This document shows positions 6,535 through 14,569 of a stretch of 34,419 nt of DNA, piece by piece; position 1 is the first letter of the stretch, and each line of letters opens with the position of its first letter. Position numbers and translations under genes: made by a program. The stretch lies in contig NZ_NVEC01000030.1 of NCBI RefSeq assembly GCF_002571225.1, forward strand, positions 32,354 through 66,772. The letters run 5' to 3'. The DNA comes from Bacillus sp. AFS059628. GTDB lineage: Bacteria; Bacillota; Bacilli; Bacillales; Bacillaceae_G. The notes beneath the pieces were generated by a model. The model ran no database searches, was not told the DNA's origin, and saw only the letters and a program-made list of their open reading frames with translations.

Positions 6535-8517
6535 ATGCAAAAAATATTTAACTGGGTTAAATGCATGAGTATCAAGAAAAAATTAATCATTTCATTTTTT
6601 CTTATTTTAACTATACCAGGACTTATTATCGGTGGTGTTTCATATCAAACTGCCAAAACAAATTTTGAACAACAAATCACAGGTAAAGCAAAGGAAAATA
6701 TTTCGATTTTAAATACTGTTATTTCTCAAAATATAGAAGAGAAATTTGTTGATGCAGCATACTTTGCGGACATCTTAACAGAGGATACATATCCAAACGG
6801 ACAAGAAGAAATAGTAAGAACGAAATTAGCGCAATATATAAAACTTCATCCAGAAGTAGAAGGTATTTACATTGGAACGCAGACGGGAAAGTTTATAAGA
6901 GAACCATTTATCCAAATGGCTGATGGGCATAATCCAACAGATAGATCTTGGTATAAAGAGGCGCATGAAAATAAAGGAAAAGTAATTGTTACTGCACCAT
7001 ATCAATCAGCATCTACCAAAAATATGGTAGTGACAATTGCTAAAGAAGTAAAAGATGGTAAAGGTGTTATAGGAATTAACTTAAATTTAGATAACATCTT
7101 AAAAATTTCCAAAATGATTAACATTGGTGAAAAAGGTTATGCAGTTATTTTAGATCAAAATAAGCAAATTGTTAGTCATCCATCTAGAAAACCAGGTGCA
7201 AAAGTTACTGATCCTTGGATTAAACCAATTTATGAAGATAAACAAGGAAATGTGTCTTATACAGAACAAGGTGATAAAAAGAATTTAATCTTTGTAACAA
7301 ATGAGAAAACAGGATGGAAAGTAGTTGGAGTTATGTTCGACGAAGAAATTACCCAAGCTGCGAATCCAGTATTTTATAAGACTTTTATTGTCATAGCTAT
7401 CGCTATAGTATTTGGTAGTGTATTAATTTATTTCATTACAAATTCTATTACAAGACCATTAAGAAAAATAGCTGACTCGGCACATAAAATTAGTAAGGGA
7501 GATTTGACAGAGAAAATTACAATCCATTCCAAGGATGACATAGGGAAATTAGGAGATTCCTTCAATGAAATGTCTGCCTCTTTACAAGATGTGATTACTC
7601 AAATTAGTTTTTCTGCAGAACATGTCGCTGCATCGGCTGAAGAGTTAACAGCGAGCGTACAGCAAGCAAATGATGCGACAGATCAAATCACAATTGCAAT
7701 GGAACAAGTATCAGGTGGGGCTGAATCACAAAGTCAAGGTGTTGAAGAAGGTGCGGCTACATTACAACAAGTAAATACAGCAATTCAAGATGTAAATGGA
7801 AGCGCTGAATCAATTTCTACCTCTTCATTACGTGCGAAAGAAAGAGCTGAAGAAGGAGAAGAATTGGTTGAACAAACAGCAAAACAAATGCAGTCTATTT
7901 CTAGATCGGTATCCGAGTCAGATGCTATTATTAAACTTCTTGATGAGAAATCAAAGCAGGTAGGAGCTATTTCTGAAGCAATTCAAAACATCGCTACTCA
8001 AACGAACTTATTAGCTTTAAATGCAGCTATTGAAGCAGCAAGAGCAGGTGAACAGGGCCGAGGGTTTGCTATTGTAGCAGATGAGGTTAGAAAATTAGCG
8101 GAGCAGTCAGGAGAATCATCTGGAGAGATTGCAAATTTAATTGCAGAAATTAAGGCTGATATTGAACATACAGTTAAGGCGATGGATAATGTGAATGGGG
8201 AAGTTCAACAAGGTCTTGATGTTGTAACAAAAACGAAAGTGAGTTTTACGGAAATTTTAAGTTCTACTACACATATTGTTTCTCAAGTGAATCAAATGGT
8301 AGAAACAACGAAGAGAATTGCTGGAGATGCAAATGAAGTGACAAATGCTATTGATGAAATCGCAGCAGCTGCAGAAGAAAATACAGCTAGTATGCAAAGT
8401 GTTGCTGCTTCAACAGAAGAACAAATGAATTCAATGGAAGAAATTAGTTCAGCTTCGCAAAATTTAGCTGAGATGGCTGAAGAACTACAAGCGATGACTA
8501 GTAAATTTAAAGTATAA
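6535..8517 (+). CDS. Methyl-accepting chemotaxis protein, dCache type
   Basis: A 660-aa transmembrane chemoreceptor with an AAAGGAGGC ribosome site. An N-terminal membrane helix (about 17-39) is followed by a large extracellular double-Cache-like sensor (about 40-280, with the W-Y-K-E and T-A-P-Y motifs of that family). A second membrane helix (about 281-303), a HAMP domain (T-R-P-L-R-K-I-A) and a long signalling coiled coil follow. The hairpin tip that contacts CheA and CheW is intact ([17 protein letters not shown]). It directly precedes a malate/citrate-type sensor kinase, regulator, symporter and malic enzyme, so its ligand is plausibly a dicarboxylate or hydroxy-acid; that is inference from context. 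It has its own terminator. Confidence 0.93.
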   Translation: MQKIFNWVKCMSIKKKLIISFFLILTIPGLIIGGVSYQTAKTNFEQQITGKAKENISILNTVISQNIEEKFVDAAYFADILTEDTYPNGQEEIVRTKLAQYIKLHPEVEGIYIGTQTGKFIREPFIQMADGHNPTDRSWYKEAHENKGKVIVTAPYQSASTKNMVVTIAKEVKDGKGVIGINLNLDNILKISKMINIGEKGYAVILDQNKQIVSHPSRKPGAKVTDPWIKPIYEDKQGNVSYTEQGDKKNLIFVTNEKTGWKVVGVMFDEEITQAANPVFYKTFIVIAIAIVFGSVLIYFITNSITRPLRKIADSAHKISKGDLTEKITIHSKDDIGKLGDSFNEMSASLQDVITQISFSAEHVAASAEELTASVQQANDATDQITIAMEQVSGGAESQSQGVEEGAATLQQVNTAIQDVNGSAESISTSSLRAKERAEEGEELVEQTAKQMQSISRSVSESDAIIKLLDEKSKQVGAISEAIQNIATQTNLLALNAAIEAARAGEQGRGFAIVADEVRKLAEQSGESSGEIANLIAEIKADIEHTVKAMDNVNGEVQQGLDVVTKTKVSFTEILSSTTHIVSQVNQMVETTKRIAGDANEVTNAIDEIAAAAEENTASMQSVAASTEEQMNSMEEISSASQNLAEMAEELQAMTSKFKV

Positions 8518-8526
8518 TAACAGCAG

Positions 8527-8565
8527 ATAAGTAAGGTGAAAATAATATCACCTTACTTATTTTTC
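8527..8565 (+). terminator. Intrinsic terminator of the chemoreceptor gene
   Basis: ATAAGTAAGGTGA (8527-8539) / TCACCTTACTTAT (8548-8560), followed by T-rich sequence. An apparent upstream start of the kinase frame (8536) lies inside this hairpin, which argues for the later start at 8596. Confidence 0.9.
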
Positions 8566-8595
8566 TATTCAGTAATTAGGGGAGTCATTAACGGG

Positions 8596-10200
8596 ATGAA
8601 AAAAAGAAAAAGACTATGGAATTTATGGAAAACGATTACATTGTTAGTTTGTACAGTTGTAATTTTTTCTTTACTTGTGACAGATATATTAATTAGTCAT
8701 AATGTAGAACGGACGACGGAGGATAGCCAAGCAGAGAAAGCAAAAACAATTGCACACATTGTGGCGAATGATTCGATTGTAATCGATGGTTTGACTGGGA
8801 AAGCAGATACTTCTGCAATCCAAACGTATACAAATAGAATATTAAAAAACACAGGTGTTCAATTTATTGTAGTTATGGACATGAATGGAATAAGAAAATC
8901 ACATCCAAATCCTCAAAAAATAGGTCATCATTTTATTGGAGGAGATGAAGGGCCTGCATTGAAAGGAAAGGAACATGTATCGCTGGCAGAAGGAACTTTA
9001 GGTATTTCAATGCGAGTATTTGTACCTGTATTTTCTGAAACGGGTGAACAACTTGGAGCGGTGGCCGTTGGTATTTCAGCAGATAATGTAAAAGAGAGAG
9101 TTAAGGAAAGTAGACATATTATTTATATTGGAGTTGGAGTTGGAGTACTAGTCGGAATTATAGGAGCAATATTACTAGCTAGACATATAAAGAAAAGTTT
9201 ATTTGGTCTTGAACCTCACAGGATAGCGAAAATTCTTGAAGAAAGAAATACGATGCTACAATCTGTAAAGGAAGGTATTATTGCTGTAGATAAAGAGGCC
9301 AATGTGACTTTAATAAATAATGAGGCAAAACGATTGTTTAAGAAAAGTGGTCTTGAAGAAGACTTTATTGGTAAAGATGTTGAGTTGTATATGCCTAATT
9401 CACGTATAAAAGAAGTATTACAAACGGGAGAGGTACAATTAAACGAAGAACAAAATATTTATGGAATTACGATTGTGACGAATCGTGTTCCTTTATATGT
9501 AAAAGGAGAAATAGTTGGTGCGATTGCAACATTTCGTGATAAAACAGAGATTAGAAAGTTAGCAGAAGAATTAACTGGTATTAGACTATATGCGGAAGCA
9601 TTACGGGCACAATCGCATGAATTTATGAATAAAATGCATGTCGTATTAGGGCTTACACACATGAAGCAGTATGAAGAATTACAGAAGTATATAAGCGGTA
9701 TGGTATCAGAGCATCAATATGAAATTGGTGGGGTTATGGAAAGAATAAAAAGTCCAGTATTTGCTGGTTTTTTACTTGGGAAACTTAGCTATGCTAGAGA
9801 GAAAAATATAAAATTAATTATAAGTGAAGACTCTTACATGCCGGAAATAGATGATGAAAGTATTATTCATGAACTAATTACGATTGTCGGAAATTTAATT
9901 GATAATGCATTAGAGGCAGTGACGAATTGTGAAAAGAAGCAAGTTGAACTTGAGATACAATATGGTGATACATTAATCATTACAGTACAAGATACGGGGA
10001 AAGGTATACCAGAAGAAGAAATAGGGGCATTATTTACGAAAGGTTATTCCACAAAGGGAGATAACCGTGGTTATGGTTTGTATCTTGTAAAAGAAAGTAT
10101 ACAGCGAATAAATGGGGAAATTCATATGCATTCATTAGTAGAAAAGGGAACAACGATAACAATTGAAATACCTAAAGGTAGGGATGAGAGGAAAATATGA
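8596..10200 (+). CDS. CitA/DcuS-type sensor kinase (likely malate/citrate)
   Basis: A 534-aa kinase starting at ATG 8596, beyond the preceding terminator. GGGGAG (8579-8584) is the likely ribosome site, at a long spacing of 11 bases. TM1 is about 12-34. An extracytoplasmic PDC/PAS sensor (about 35-172) carries Arg100-x-x-His103 (G-I-R-K-S-H-P) and Arg140 (S-M-R-V-F-V-P-V-F), the pattern that binds carboxylates in DcuS and CitA. TM2 is about 175-196, then a cytosolic PAS (about 212-325), His341 (R-A-Q-S-H-E-F-M-N-K-M-H) and a HATPase domain (G-N-L-I-D-N-A-L-E-A; D-T-G-K-G-I; G-Y-G-L-Y-L). The regulator gene overlaps it by four bases. Its position beside a symporter and malic enzyme favours malate, as in MalK (YufL) of B. 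subtilis or MaeK of streptococci; citrate remains possible. Confidence 0.92.
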   Translation: MKKRKRLWNLWKTITLLVCTVVIFSLLVTDILISHNVERTTEDSQAEKAKTIAHIVANDSIVIDGLTGKADTSAIQTYTNRILKNTGVQFIVVMDMNGIRKSHPNPQKIGHHFIGGDEGPALKGKEHVSLAEGTLGISMRVFVPVFSETGEQLGAVAVGISADNVKERVKESRHIIYIGVGVGVLVGIIGAILLARHIKKSLFGLEPHRIAKILEERNTMLQSVKEGIIAVDKEANVTLINNEAKRLFKKSGLEEDFIGKDVELYMPNSRIKEVLQTGEVQLNEEQNIYGITIVTNRVPLYVKGEIVGAIATFRDKTEIRKLAEELTGIRLYAEALRAQSHEFMNKMHVVLGLTHMKQYEELQKYISGMVSEHQYEIGGVMERIKSPVFAGFLLGKLSYAREKNIKLIISEDSYMPEIDDESIIHELITIVGNLIDNALEAVTNCEKKQVELEIQYGDTLIITVQDTGKGIPEEEIGALFTKGYSTKGDNRGYGLYLVKESIQRINGEIHMHSLVEKGTTITIEIPKGRDERKI

Positions 10201-10904
10201 TTAAAGTTTTAATTGTAGAAGATGACCCGATGGTAGCAATGTTAAATACGCATTATTTAGAGCAAGTAGGAGGATTCGAACTTATTCAAGCAGTTAACTC
10301 CGTAAAATCGGCGATAGAAGTATTAGAGGGATCACGAGTAGATTTAGTATTACTTGATATTTTTATGCCTGAAGAGACTGGATTTGAGCTTTTAATGTAT
10401 ATTCGGAACCAAGAAAAAGAAATCGATATTATGATGATTTCAGCTGTACATGATATGGGGAGTATTAAAAAAGCATTACAATATGGCGTAGTAGATTATT
10501 TAATTAAACCATTTACATTTGAACGATTTAAAAAGGCGTTAACTATATATCGAGAAAAACTTACTTTCATGAAAGAACAACAAAAAATTAGTCAATCGGA
10601 ATTAGATTCGTTAATTTTGCCAAAAGAAAAAAGAGAGCCTACTGTCACTAAAGAGCTTCCGAAAGGATTAACGAAGCAAACGATGCAATTAATTTGGCAG
10701 AAGATTGAGTCGCTGAATGGACGAGCATTTACAACAGAGGAAATGGCGCAATTAGTTGGTGTTTCAAGGGTTTCTATACGAAAGTATGTAATGTTTTTAA
10801 CTGAAATTGGAGTATTAGAAAACGAAATGGTGTATCAACATGTAGGAAGACCAGTGAGTAAATTAAGATGTATTAACCAAAATAAAATAGAGTTTTACGT
10901 ATAA
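10197..10904 (+). CDS. CitB/MalR-type response regulator
   Basis: A 235-aa regulator coupled to the kinase by an ATGA overlap. The receiver has Glu8/Asp9/Asp10, phospho-acceptor Asp54 (L-L-D-I-F-M-P), a Ser in the switch position (M-M-I-S-A) and Lys near 104 (I-K-P-F). The C-terminal domain has the CitB-family helix-turn-helix (T-T-E-E-M-A-Q-L-V-G-V-S-R-V-S-I-R-K-Y, about 179-197). Expected targets are the symporter and malic enzyme genes directly downstream, where repeated TTACAAAA elements precede the promoter. The family is clear; the ligand-specific name (MalR, CitT, DctR) is not. Confidence 0.93.
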   Translation: MIKVLIVEDDPMVAMLNTHYLEQVGGFELIQAVNSVKSAIEVLEGSRVDLVLLDIFMPEETGFELLMYIRNQEKEIDIMMISAVHDMGSIKKALQYGVVDYLIKPFTFERFKKALTIYREKLTFMKEQQKISQSELDSLILPKEKREPTVTKELPKGLTKQTMQLIWQKIESLNGRAFTTEEMAQLVGVSRVSIRKYVMFLTEIGVLENEMVYQHVGRPVSKLRCINQNKIEFYV

Positions 10905-10936
10905 GCGACTTATTATAAGTCGCTTATACTTTTTTT
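10900..10936 (+). terminator. Terminator overlapping the regulator stop codon
   Basis: Perfect 13-bp arms TATAAGCGACTTA (10900-10912) and TAAGTCGCTTATA (10916-10928), then C and T7. The stop codon (10902-10904) is inside the 5' arm. Confidence 0.92.
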
Positions 10937-10938
10937 AA

Positions 10939-11009
10939 TTACAAAATCAATTACAAAACTTACAAAAACTATTTTTACTATTGAAAGCGTTTTAATATTG
11001 TTATTAAGA
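10939..11009 (+). promoter_or_regulatory. Symporter promoter: TTACAAAA repeats plus cre-like site
   Basis: Three TTACAAAA copies start at 10939, 10951 and 10960. Downstream is TTGAAAGCGTTTTAA (10981-10995), one mismatch from the CcpA cre consensus WTGNAANCGNWNNCW. A weak promoter can be drawn with TTGAAA as -35 and TTAAGA (11004-11009) as -10, so the cre overlaps the -35. The repeats are candidate sites for the adjacent CitB-type regulator. Confidence 0.6.
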
Positions 11010-11026
11010 AAACAAGGGGGTGCCAT

Positions 11027-12373
11027 ATGGGAATTCAAAAGGATATGGAAGCGGTATCATTTCCTGGAGGAAATGACGTACAAAGAGAATCTTTCGCTTC
11101 TAAAATTATGAATGTGAAAATCGGTGTTATACCTTTACCGTTATATGTAGTATTGGCTGCTATTATTTATGGGGCATCTGTATATAATAAATTACCAGCA
11201 GATATGATTGGTGGATTTGCGGTGATTATGATCATGGGGATTTTCTTAGGCGACATTGGGATGAGAGTTCCAATTTTAAAAAATATCGGTGGTCCAGCAA
11301 TACTTTCGTTATTTATTCCATCATTACTTGTATTTTTTAACTGGATGAATCCAGCTTCAATGGAAGCTGCGACTATGTTAATGAAAAAATCGAACTTTTT
11401 ATATTTATATATTTCTTGTTTAGTAGTCGGAAGTATTTTAGGAATGAATCGTAAAGTGTTAGTACAAGGTTTCGTTCGTATGTTTATACCTTTAGTAGTA
11501 GGGACGTTAGCTTCGGTAGCAGTAGGATTATTGGTCGGTTCACTATTTGGATTTGAAATGAAGCAAACATTCTTCTTTATCATCGTACCAATTGTGAGTG
11601 GTGGTATAGGGGAAGGGATTTTACCATTGTCGCTAGCTTATAGTGATATTTTAAATGAATCATCAGCAACATTTGTATCACAGCTTATTCCAGCGGCTAT
11701 TATTGGAAATATGTTCGCAATCGTGAGTGCAGGATATATGAAGCGTTTAGGTGAGAAGAAACCAGAGCTTAGTGGTAACGGTGTATTAGTGAAAACAGAC
11801 AATCAAGCCGAGTTATTAAAAGAACAAAATACAGAAAAGCCAATTGACTTCTCATTAATGGGAGCAGGTTTATTAATTGCGTGTACGTTCTTCATCTTCG
11901 GAGGATTTGCTTCTAAGTTCATCGGTATTCCTGGGGCAATCATTATGATCTTCTCGGCAGCAATTGTAAAATATTTTAAATTAATGCCAGCAAAAATGGA
12001 GCAAGGTGCATTCCACCTATATAAATTCATTTCGAAGAATTTAACTTGGCCGTTAATGGTTGGACTGGGATTGCTATATATTCCGCTAAAAGATGTAGCA
12101 GCAGTTCTTTCAGTAGGATATGTTGTTGTGTGCGCATCAGTTGTTCTTACAATGGTAGCATCAGGTTTTCTTGTAGGGAAAGTGATGAAAATGTATCCAG
12201 TTGAATCAGCAATTGTAACGGGATGTCATAGTGGTTTAGGTGGAACTGGAGATGTTGCTATTTTATCAGCTTCAAATCGTATGGAATTAATGCCATTTGC
12301 ACAAATTTCAACACGTTTAGGCGGGGCAGCAATGGTTGTAACAGCGACAATTTTATTAAAAATGTTTTCATGA
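11027..12373 (+). CDS. 2-hydroxycarboxylate:cation symporter (malate/citrate)
   Basis: A 448-aa integral membrane protein with an AAGGGGGTG ribosome site. After a hydrophilic N-terminus it has about 11 hydrophobic segments and the two re-entrant Gly-rich loops diagnostic of the 2HCT family: G-G-I-G-E-G-I-L-P-L-S in the first half and C-H-S-G-L-G-G-T-G-D-V-A-I-L near the C-terminus. Family members (CitS, CitP, MaeN, CimH) import malate and/or citrate with Na+ or H+. The length equals that of B. subtilis MaeN, and the downstream malic enzyme favours malate. Citrate/malate exchange as in CimH cannot be excluded. It is presumably induced by the upstream two-component system and repressed by CcpA. 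Confidence 0.92.
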   Translation: MGIQKDMEAVSFPGGNDVQRESFASKIMNVKIGVIPLPLYVVLAAIIYGASVYNKLPADMIGGFAVIMIMGIFLGDIGMRVPILKNIGGPAILSLFIPSLLVFFNWMNPASMEAATMLMKKSNFLYLYISCLVVGSILGMNRKVLVQGFVRMFIPLVVGTLASVAVGLLVGSLFGFEMKQTFFFIIVPIVSGGIGEGILPLSLAYSDILNESSATFVSQLIPAAIIGNMFAIVSAGYMKRLGEKKPELSGNGVLVKTDNQAELLKEQNTEKPIDFSLMGAGLLIACTFFIFGGFASKFIGIPGAIIMIFSAAIVKYFKLMPAKMEQGAFHLYKFISKNLTWPLMVGLGLLYIPLKDVAAVLSVGYVVVCASVVLTMVASGFLVGKVMKMYPVESAIVTGCHSGLGGTGDVAILSASNRMELMPFAQISTRLGGAAMVVTATILLKMFS

Positions 12374-12377
12374 TCAA

Positions 12378-12409
12378 ACAAGCTAGCTATATTCATATAG
12401 CTAGCTTGT
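12378..12409 (+). other. Intercistronic hairpin between symporter and malic enzyme
   Basis: ACAAGCTAGCTATAT (12378-12392) and its exact complement (12395-12409) form a 15-bp stem with a two-base spacer. No T-run follows and the malic enzyme ribosome site begins 7 bases later. It is more likely an mRNA-stabilising or processing element than a terminator. Confidence 0.75.
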
Positions 12410-12432
12410 CAAATTAAGGGGAGATTATAAGT

Positions 12433-13632
12433 ATGTTAACAAAGCAAATTAATGAAAGATCATTGTTACTGCATAAAGAATTAGTAGGGAAAATTGAAAT
12501 TACAAGTAAAGTAGAAGTGAATTCAGCGGATGATTTAAGCCTGACATATACACCAGGTGTAGCGGAGTCTTGCAAAGCAATTGCGGCGGATGAAGAAACC
12601 GTGTATGACTATACAGCACGCGGTAATATGGTGGCAGTTGTCTCAGATGGAACAGCGGTACTCGGTTTAGGGAATATTGGACCGAAAGCAGCTATGCCTG
12701 TTATGGAAGGGAAGAGTATTTTATTTAAGAAATTTGCGAATGTAGATGCTTTCCCGTTATGTTTAGGTACAACTGATGTGGATGAAATCGTTACCCTTGT
12801 AAAAAATTTAGAGCCTACATTTGCAGGGATCAATTTAGAAGATATTGCAGCACCACGTTGTTTTGAAATTGAAAAACGATTAAAAGAAGAAACGAATATT
12901 CCTGTATTTCATGATGATCAACATGGAACAGCTATTGTCGTTTTAGCAGCTGTTATTAATGCATTAAAGGTTGTTAGCAAACAAATGGATAATGTAAAAA
13001 TCGTTATTAACGGTGCGGGTTCGGCAGGAATTGCAATTGGGAAACTATTATTAAAAGCTGGTGCAAAGCACATTACGTTAGTTAGCTTAGAAGGTATTGT
13101 TTGTGAAGGTGAAACATGGATGAACGCAGCGCAAATTGAAGTTTCAAAACAGACAAATCGAGAACATGTGCGTGGAACGTTGAAAGAAGCAATTCACCAA
13201 GCTGATATTTTTATTGGCGTATCTGCTCCTAACGTATTAACGAAAGAACTTGTACAGACGATGAATGAGAAAGCAATTGTGTTTGCAATGGCGAATCCAA
13301 TTCCAGAAATCTTCCCTGAGGATGCATTAGCGGCTGGGGCAGCTGTAGTAGGAACTGGGCGCTCGGATTATGCGAATCAAGTAAATAATGTATTGGCGTT
13401 TCCCGGAATATTCCGCGGTGCGTTAGATGTGCGCGCGACTGATATTACAGAAGAGATGAAATTAGCGGCAGCATATGGGATCGCTAACATCATTACGGAC
13501 GAAGAACGTAATGCGAATTATGTAATCCCGAATCCGTTAGATAAAAGAGTTGTTCCAAGTGTTGCGGAAGCTGTAGCGAAAGCAGCTATTGATTCGGGTG
13601 TGGCGCAAATTATGAAAATACCAAGTTATTAG
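12433..13632 (+). CDS. Malic enzyme (malate to pyruvate + CO2)
   Basis: A 399-aa enzyme of the short bacterial malic enzyme type, close in length to YtsJ and streptococcal MaeE. It starts at ATG 12433 after AAGGGGAG. Catalytic residues are visible: Tyr39 (L-T-Y-T-P-G-V-A-E), Lys94 (V-M-E-G-K-S), metal ligands Glu136/Asp137 (N-L-E-D-I-A-A-P) and Asp161/Asp162 (F-H-D-D-Q-H-G-T-A). The nucleotide-binding fold begins V-I-N-G-A-G-S-A-G-I-A. It decarboxylates imported malate to pyruvate with NAD(P)+; cofactor preference is not decided by what I can read. It is co-transcribed with the symporter across the intercistronic hairpin and ends at a strong terminator. The set of kinase, regulator, permease and enzyme parallels the streptococcal mae locus. 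Confidence 0.94.
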   Translation: MLTKQINERSLLLHKELVGKIEITSKVEVNSADDLSLTYTPGVAESCKAIAADEETVYDYTARGNMVAVVSDGTAVLGLGNIGPKAAMPVMEGKSILFKKFANVDAFPLCLGTTDVDEIVTLVKNLEPTFAGINLEDIAAPRCFEIEKRLKEETNIPVFHDDQHGTAIVVLAAVINALKVVSKQMDNVKIVINGAGSAGIAIGKLLLKAGAKHITLVSLEGIVCEGETWMNAAQIEVSKQTNREHVRGTLKEAIHQADIFIGVSAPNVLTKELVQTMNEKAIVFAMANPIPEIFPEDALAAGAAVVGTGRSDYANQVNNVLAFPGIFRGALDVRATDITEEMKLAAAYGIANIITDEERNANYVIPNPLDKRVVPSVAEAVAKAAIDSGVAQIMKIPSY

Positions 13633-13637
13633 TAGCT

Positions 13638-13669
13638 AAAAGCAGTGCCTAAAGAGGCACTGCTTTTTT
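13638..13669 (+). terminator. Intrinsic terminator
   Basis: AAAAGCAGTGCCT / AGGCACTGC(TTTT) stem with an AAAG loop and T6, right after the malic enzyme stop. Confidence 0.92.
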
Positions 13670-13725
13670 GAGATAAGAAATCAAAATAATGAAGGAGTTT
13701 AAAATTATTTATTTTTGTTTCTTCA

Positions 13726-13809
13726 CTATTTATTTAATTCCATTGCAACTTGTTTACCATTTACTAAAACCTCAGTTACTGCTACGATCACTTCTATCAT
13801 TTTTTTCAT
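13726..13809 (-). CDS. 27-aa micropeptide, copy 2 (not recognised)
   Basis: ATG at 13809, stop TAG at 13726, with a GGAGAG-type ribosome site just upstream. It begins MKKMIEVIVAVTEV and ends VNGKQVAMELNK, so it is a clear paralog of the peptide at 1444-1527. The last 12 residues are identical although several codons there differ silently (GGT/GGC, GAA/GAG, AAT/AAC), and the stops differ (TAG/TAA). Downstream sequence is also alike in the two copies (GAGATAAG-x-x-ATCAAAA-x-AATGAAG-x-AGT, plus-strand reading), so the whole locus was duplicated rather than just a promoter. It lies convergent to the malic enzyme gene and next to a minus-strand lipoprotein gene. The function is unknown. Confidence 0.75.
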   Translation of the reverse strand: MKKMIEVIVAVTEVLVNGKQVAMELNK

Positions 13810-13842
13810 CTCTCATCTCTCCTTTTGTCATTTCTTACTTTA

Positions 13843-13906
13843 AGTATAAGAGAAGAGAGGTACTTAAACTATCGAAGTATATGACTTAGAAATTACATTG
13901 TTGTAA
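13843..13906 (-). promoter_or_regulatory. Shared micropeptide promoter module, copy 2
   Basis: Read on the minus strand: dyad TTACAACAATGTAA (13893-13906), GTCAT (13881-13885), TCGATAGT (13868-13875) and -10 TATACT (13843-13848). Spacing is identical to copies 1 and 3. It lies between the micropeptide and the 3' end of the lipoprotein gene (13930), so it can only serve the micropeptide. Confidence 0.75.
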
Positions 13907-13929
13907 GAAAGTGTTTTAGTTTTGTCACT

Positions 13930-14454
13930 TTACTCAGCAGTAATTACAAACTGATCATAATATTTTTCATTCACATAAATATTTAATACCCATAATCCAG
14001 ATGAAGGTAGTGACATAGTGAGAGGAAGTTCGCTTGTAGTAGAATCAATTGTATTTGAAGTAGTCCAAGTTGGTTTGGAAGTTTCTTGTTGAAAGAGTAC
14101 GGGTGTTGGAGTTACTGATCCTTGCTTTAGTGCAATAATAGATAATTTTCCAGTTGGCATTTCAGGATCTAAAAAGTACCACATCATTTCGCTTTTTTCA
14201 TTTGCGATAATAGGGCTATCAGCCATTGCGATTTTGTCTTCGATACCTCTTAAAGGTATTTTTTCTTGTATGAAGGAGGGTGTTTCTTCCCAATTTACAT
14301 CTTTTAAAACGCTAAGGTGAAAGAAGGAAGGTGCATTAACTTGAGTGGATGACGTTGCGATAGTTTCTTTTTTAGGTGCTTCTGAATCAGGCTGCACTTG
14401 TGTGCATCCAGCGATGAGAAAGGAGAAAAGTAGCATAGTTCCAATTTTTTTCAT
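13930..14454 (-). CDS. Small lipoprotein, unknown function
   Basis: A 174-aa predicted lipoprotein. The signal peptide (M-K-K-I-G-T-M-L-L-F) runs to a good lipobox F-L-I-A-G-C (Cys16), followed by a Ser/Thr/Lys-rich linker and a roughly 120-residue beta-rich domain. That domain ends with G-L-W-V-L-N-I-Y-V-N-E-K-Y-Y-D-Q-F-V-I, as in extracellular immunoglobulin-like folds. The overall plan resembles YhfM/DUF4871-type Bacillus lipoproteins, but I cannot confirm that assignment. The ATG at 14454 is preceded by a GGAGTGTGA-like site. It is monocistronic. Expect anchoring to the outer face of the membrane; no ligand can be proposed. Confidence 0.75.
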   Translation of the reverse strand: MKKIGTMLLFSFLIAGCTQVQPDSEAPKKETIATSSTQVNAPSFFHLSVLKDVNWEETPSFIQEKIPLRGIEDKIAMADSPIIANEKSEMMWYFLDPEMPTGKLSIIALKQGSVTPTPVLFQQETSKPTWTTSNTIDSTTSELPLTMSLPSSGLWVLNIYVNEKYYDQFVITAE

Positions 14455-14525
14455 GGTGTCACACTCCTAATTTTTATTGTTAGTGTAATTGTATTTGCTA
14501 GAAAGTCGGACAATTCCTTTAAAAC

Positions 14526-14564
14526 GTCAAAAGAGGTCGTAAGTTTTGTACGACCTCTTTTGAC
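14526..14564 (-). terminator. Terminator of the DMT exporter gene
   Basis: Perfect 16-bp arms GTCAAAAGAGGTCGTA (14526-14541) and its complement (14549-14564) with a 7-base loop. On the minus strand a short T-run (GTTTT) follows. Confidence 0.88.
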
Positions 14565-14569
14565 ATTTT

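Noticed and set aside
10939-10968. TTACAAAA repeats as a CRISPR or satellite
   Set aside because: Only three 8-base units with uneven 9- and 12-bp steps; they fit regulator binding sites better.
13689-13889. 66-aa plus-strand ORF
   Set aside because: It lies opposite the minus-strand 27-aa micropeptide and its promoter, has a poor composition (Phe/Leu/Ser/Tyr-rich) and a weak ribosome site. The paralog region at 1444-1631 does not keep an equivalent frame.
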